Shown: piece after piece, positions 63,761-64,000 of the stretch
How the letters are laid out: every line of letters begins with the position of its first letter
How positions within the stretch are numbered: position 1 is the first letter of the stretch
DNA from: Sulfurovaceae bacterium
GTDB lineage: Bacteria; Campylobacterota; Campylobacteria; Campylobacterales; Sulfurovaceae
NCBI GenBank assembly: GCA_028714675.1
Contig: JAQTLV010000003.1
Span: forward strand, 283,031 to 347,030
Length of the DNA: 64,000 nucleotides
Direction of reading: 5' to 3'
Notes under the pieces: generated by a model
Told to the model about the DNA's origin: nothing
Seen by the model: the letters and a program-made list of their open reading frames with translations, nothing else
The model's database searches: none
Program-made: the position numbers and the translations under genes

Positions 63761-64000
63761 ATGAAAATAGCATACATAGATACAGAAACAACAGGGCTTG
63801 ATGCCAAGAAGCATGGAATAGTTCAACTAGCATGTTTGATAGTAGAAGATCATAAAATTATAGATGAGATAGTTCTACTCATAGATCCATTTTCATATAA
63901 AGAAAATTGTGTTTGCGATGACAAGGCTCTCGAGATAAATGGACGAACGCTTGAGGAGATAGAACATTTCCCAAATAGCGATGACCAGTTGCAAAAATTT
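63761..64000 (+). CDS. DnaQ-like 3'-5' exonuclease (3' end outside window)
   Basis: The first 80 codons are visible. The Exo I motif DTETTGLD lies at residues 7-14 and the following HGIVQLACLIVE strand fits DEDD exonucleases. AAAGGAAAAAC precedes the ATG. It differs from the chromosomal exonuclease at 5002-5610 beyond the motif. It likely acts in phage DNA metabolism. Confidence 0.85.
   Translation, partial: MKIAYIDTETTGLDAKKHGIVQLACLIVEDHKIIDEIVLLIDPFSYKENCVCDDKALEINGRTLEEIEHFPNSDDQLQKF

Overview
The window is AT-rich, densely packed bacterial chromosome from a member of the Campylobacterota (Epsilonproteobacteria). This rests on gene content and gene order: an acetate-uptake operon with a Campylobacterota-type porin, the aroB-mscS-mtaB-ftsH-like order known from Helicobacter, a BioV-type esterase, and several short conserved proteins typical of the phylum. 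I cannot name the genus; a free-living Sulfurimonas- or Sulfurospirillum-like relative would fit.

Positions 1-7.6 kb hold an acetate module: porin (5' end outside the window), DUF485, ActP-like symporter, a cNMP/CBS/DUF294 protein, a DnaQ-like exonuclease and acetyl-CoA synthetase. Positions 7.6-19.4 kb carry housekeeping genes: uracil-DNA glycosylase, superoxide reductase, PpnP, FabI, an RlmB-like methyltransferase, PlsC, CdsA, a CitE-like protein, a PIF1-like helicase, a diacylglycerol-kinase-like protein, a thioredoxin-like lipoprotein, a Mur-ligase-like protein and MetG. Positions 19.4-21.15 kb form a mobile patch: a REP-associated tyrosine transposase (RAYT) with four copies of its palindromic repeat, a hypothetical gene and what looks like an interrupted gene start. 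Positions 21.1-50.3 kb are ordinary chromosome: Fbp, MobB, a tight ctpA-purC-purS-purQ-plsC-crcB operon, DbpA, ClpB, small enzymes, two MscS channels, Tgt, then aroB-mscS-mtaB-ftsH-like-bioV and neighbours, MogA, a methyltransferase and a TetR regulator.

Upstream of the TetR gene lie four operator-like palindromes at an exact 43-bp period. Just beyond them, from somewhere between 50.48 and 51.06 kb to the window end, is the early half of a Mu-like (transposable) prophage. It has a LexA/CI-type repressor, a divergent early promoter overlapped by two palindromes, a Lar-like anti-restriction protein, small DNA-binding proteins, a DDE transposase (MuA-like), an AAA+ partner (MuB-like), DUF3164, a RepA-like ATPase, GemA, a Mor-like activator, then accessory genes (GNAT-like, NUMOD1/HTH, HD hydrolase, DnaQ-like exonuclease). 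Its late genes and right end are outside the window. The prophage probably separates the TetR gene from its divergent target genes.

The most unusual items are: the 43-bp operator array; a 46-nt hairpin element present twice in the prophage with covarying stem bases; clusters of GTTGTA/TACAAC half-sites flanking the prophage repressor; an FtsH-like protein whose zinc-protease motif has lost all its key residues; a Mur-like protein with a degenerate P-loop; and the RAYT/REP cassette with a 68-bp tandem duplication. No rRNA, tRNA or CRISPR array was seen.
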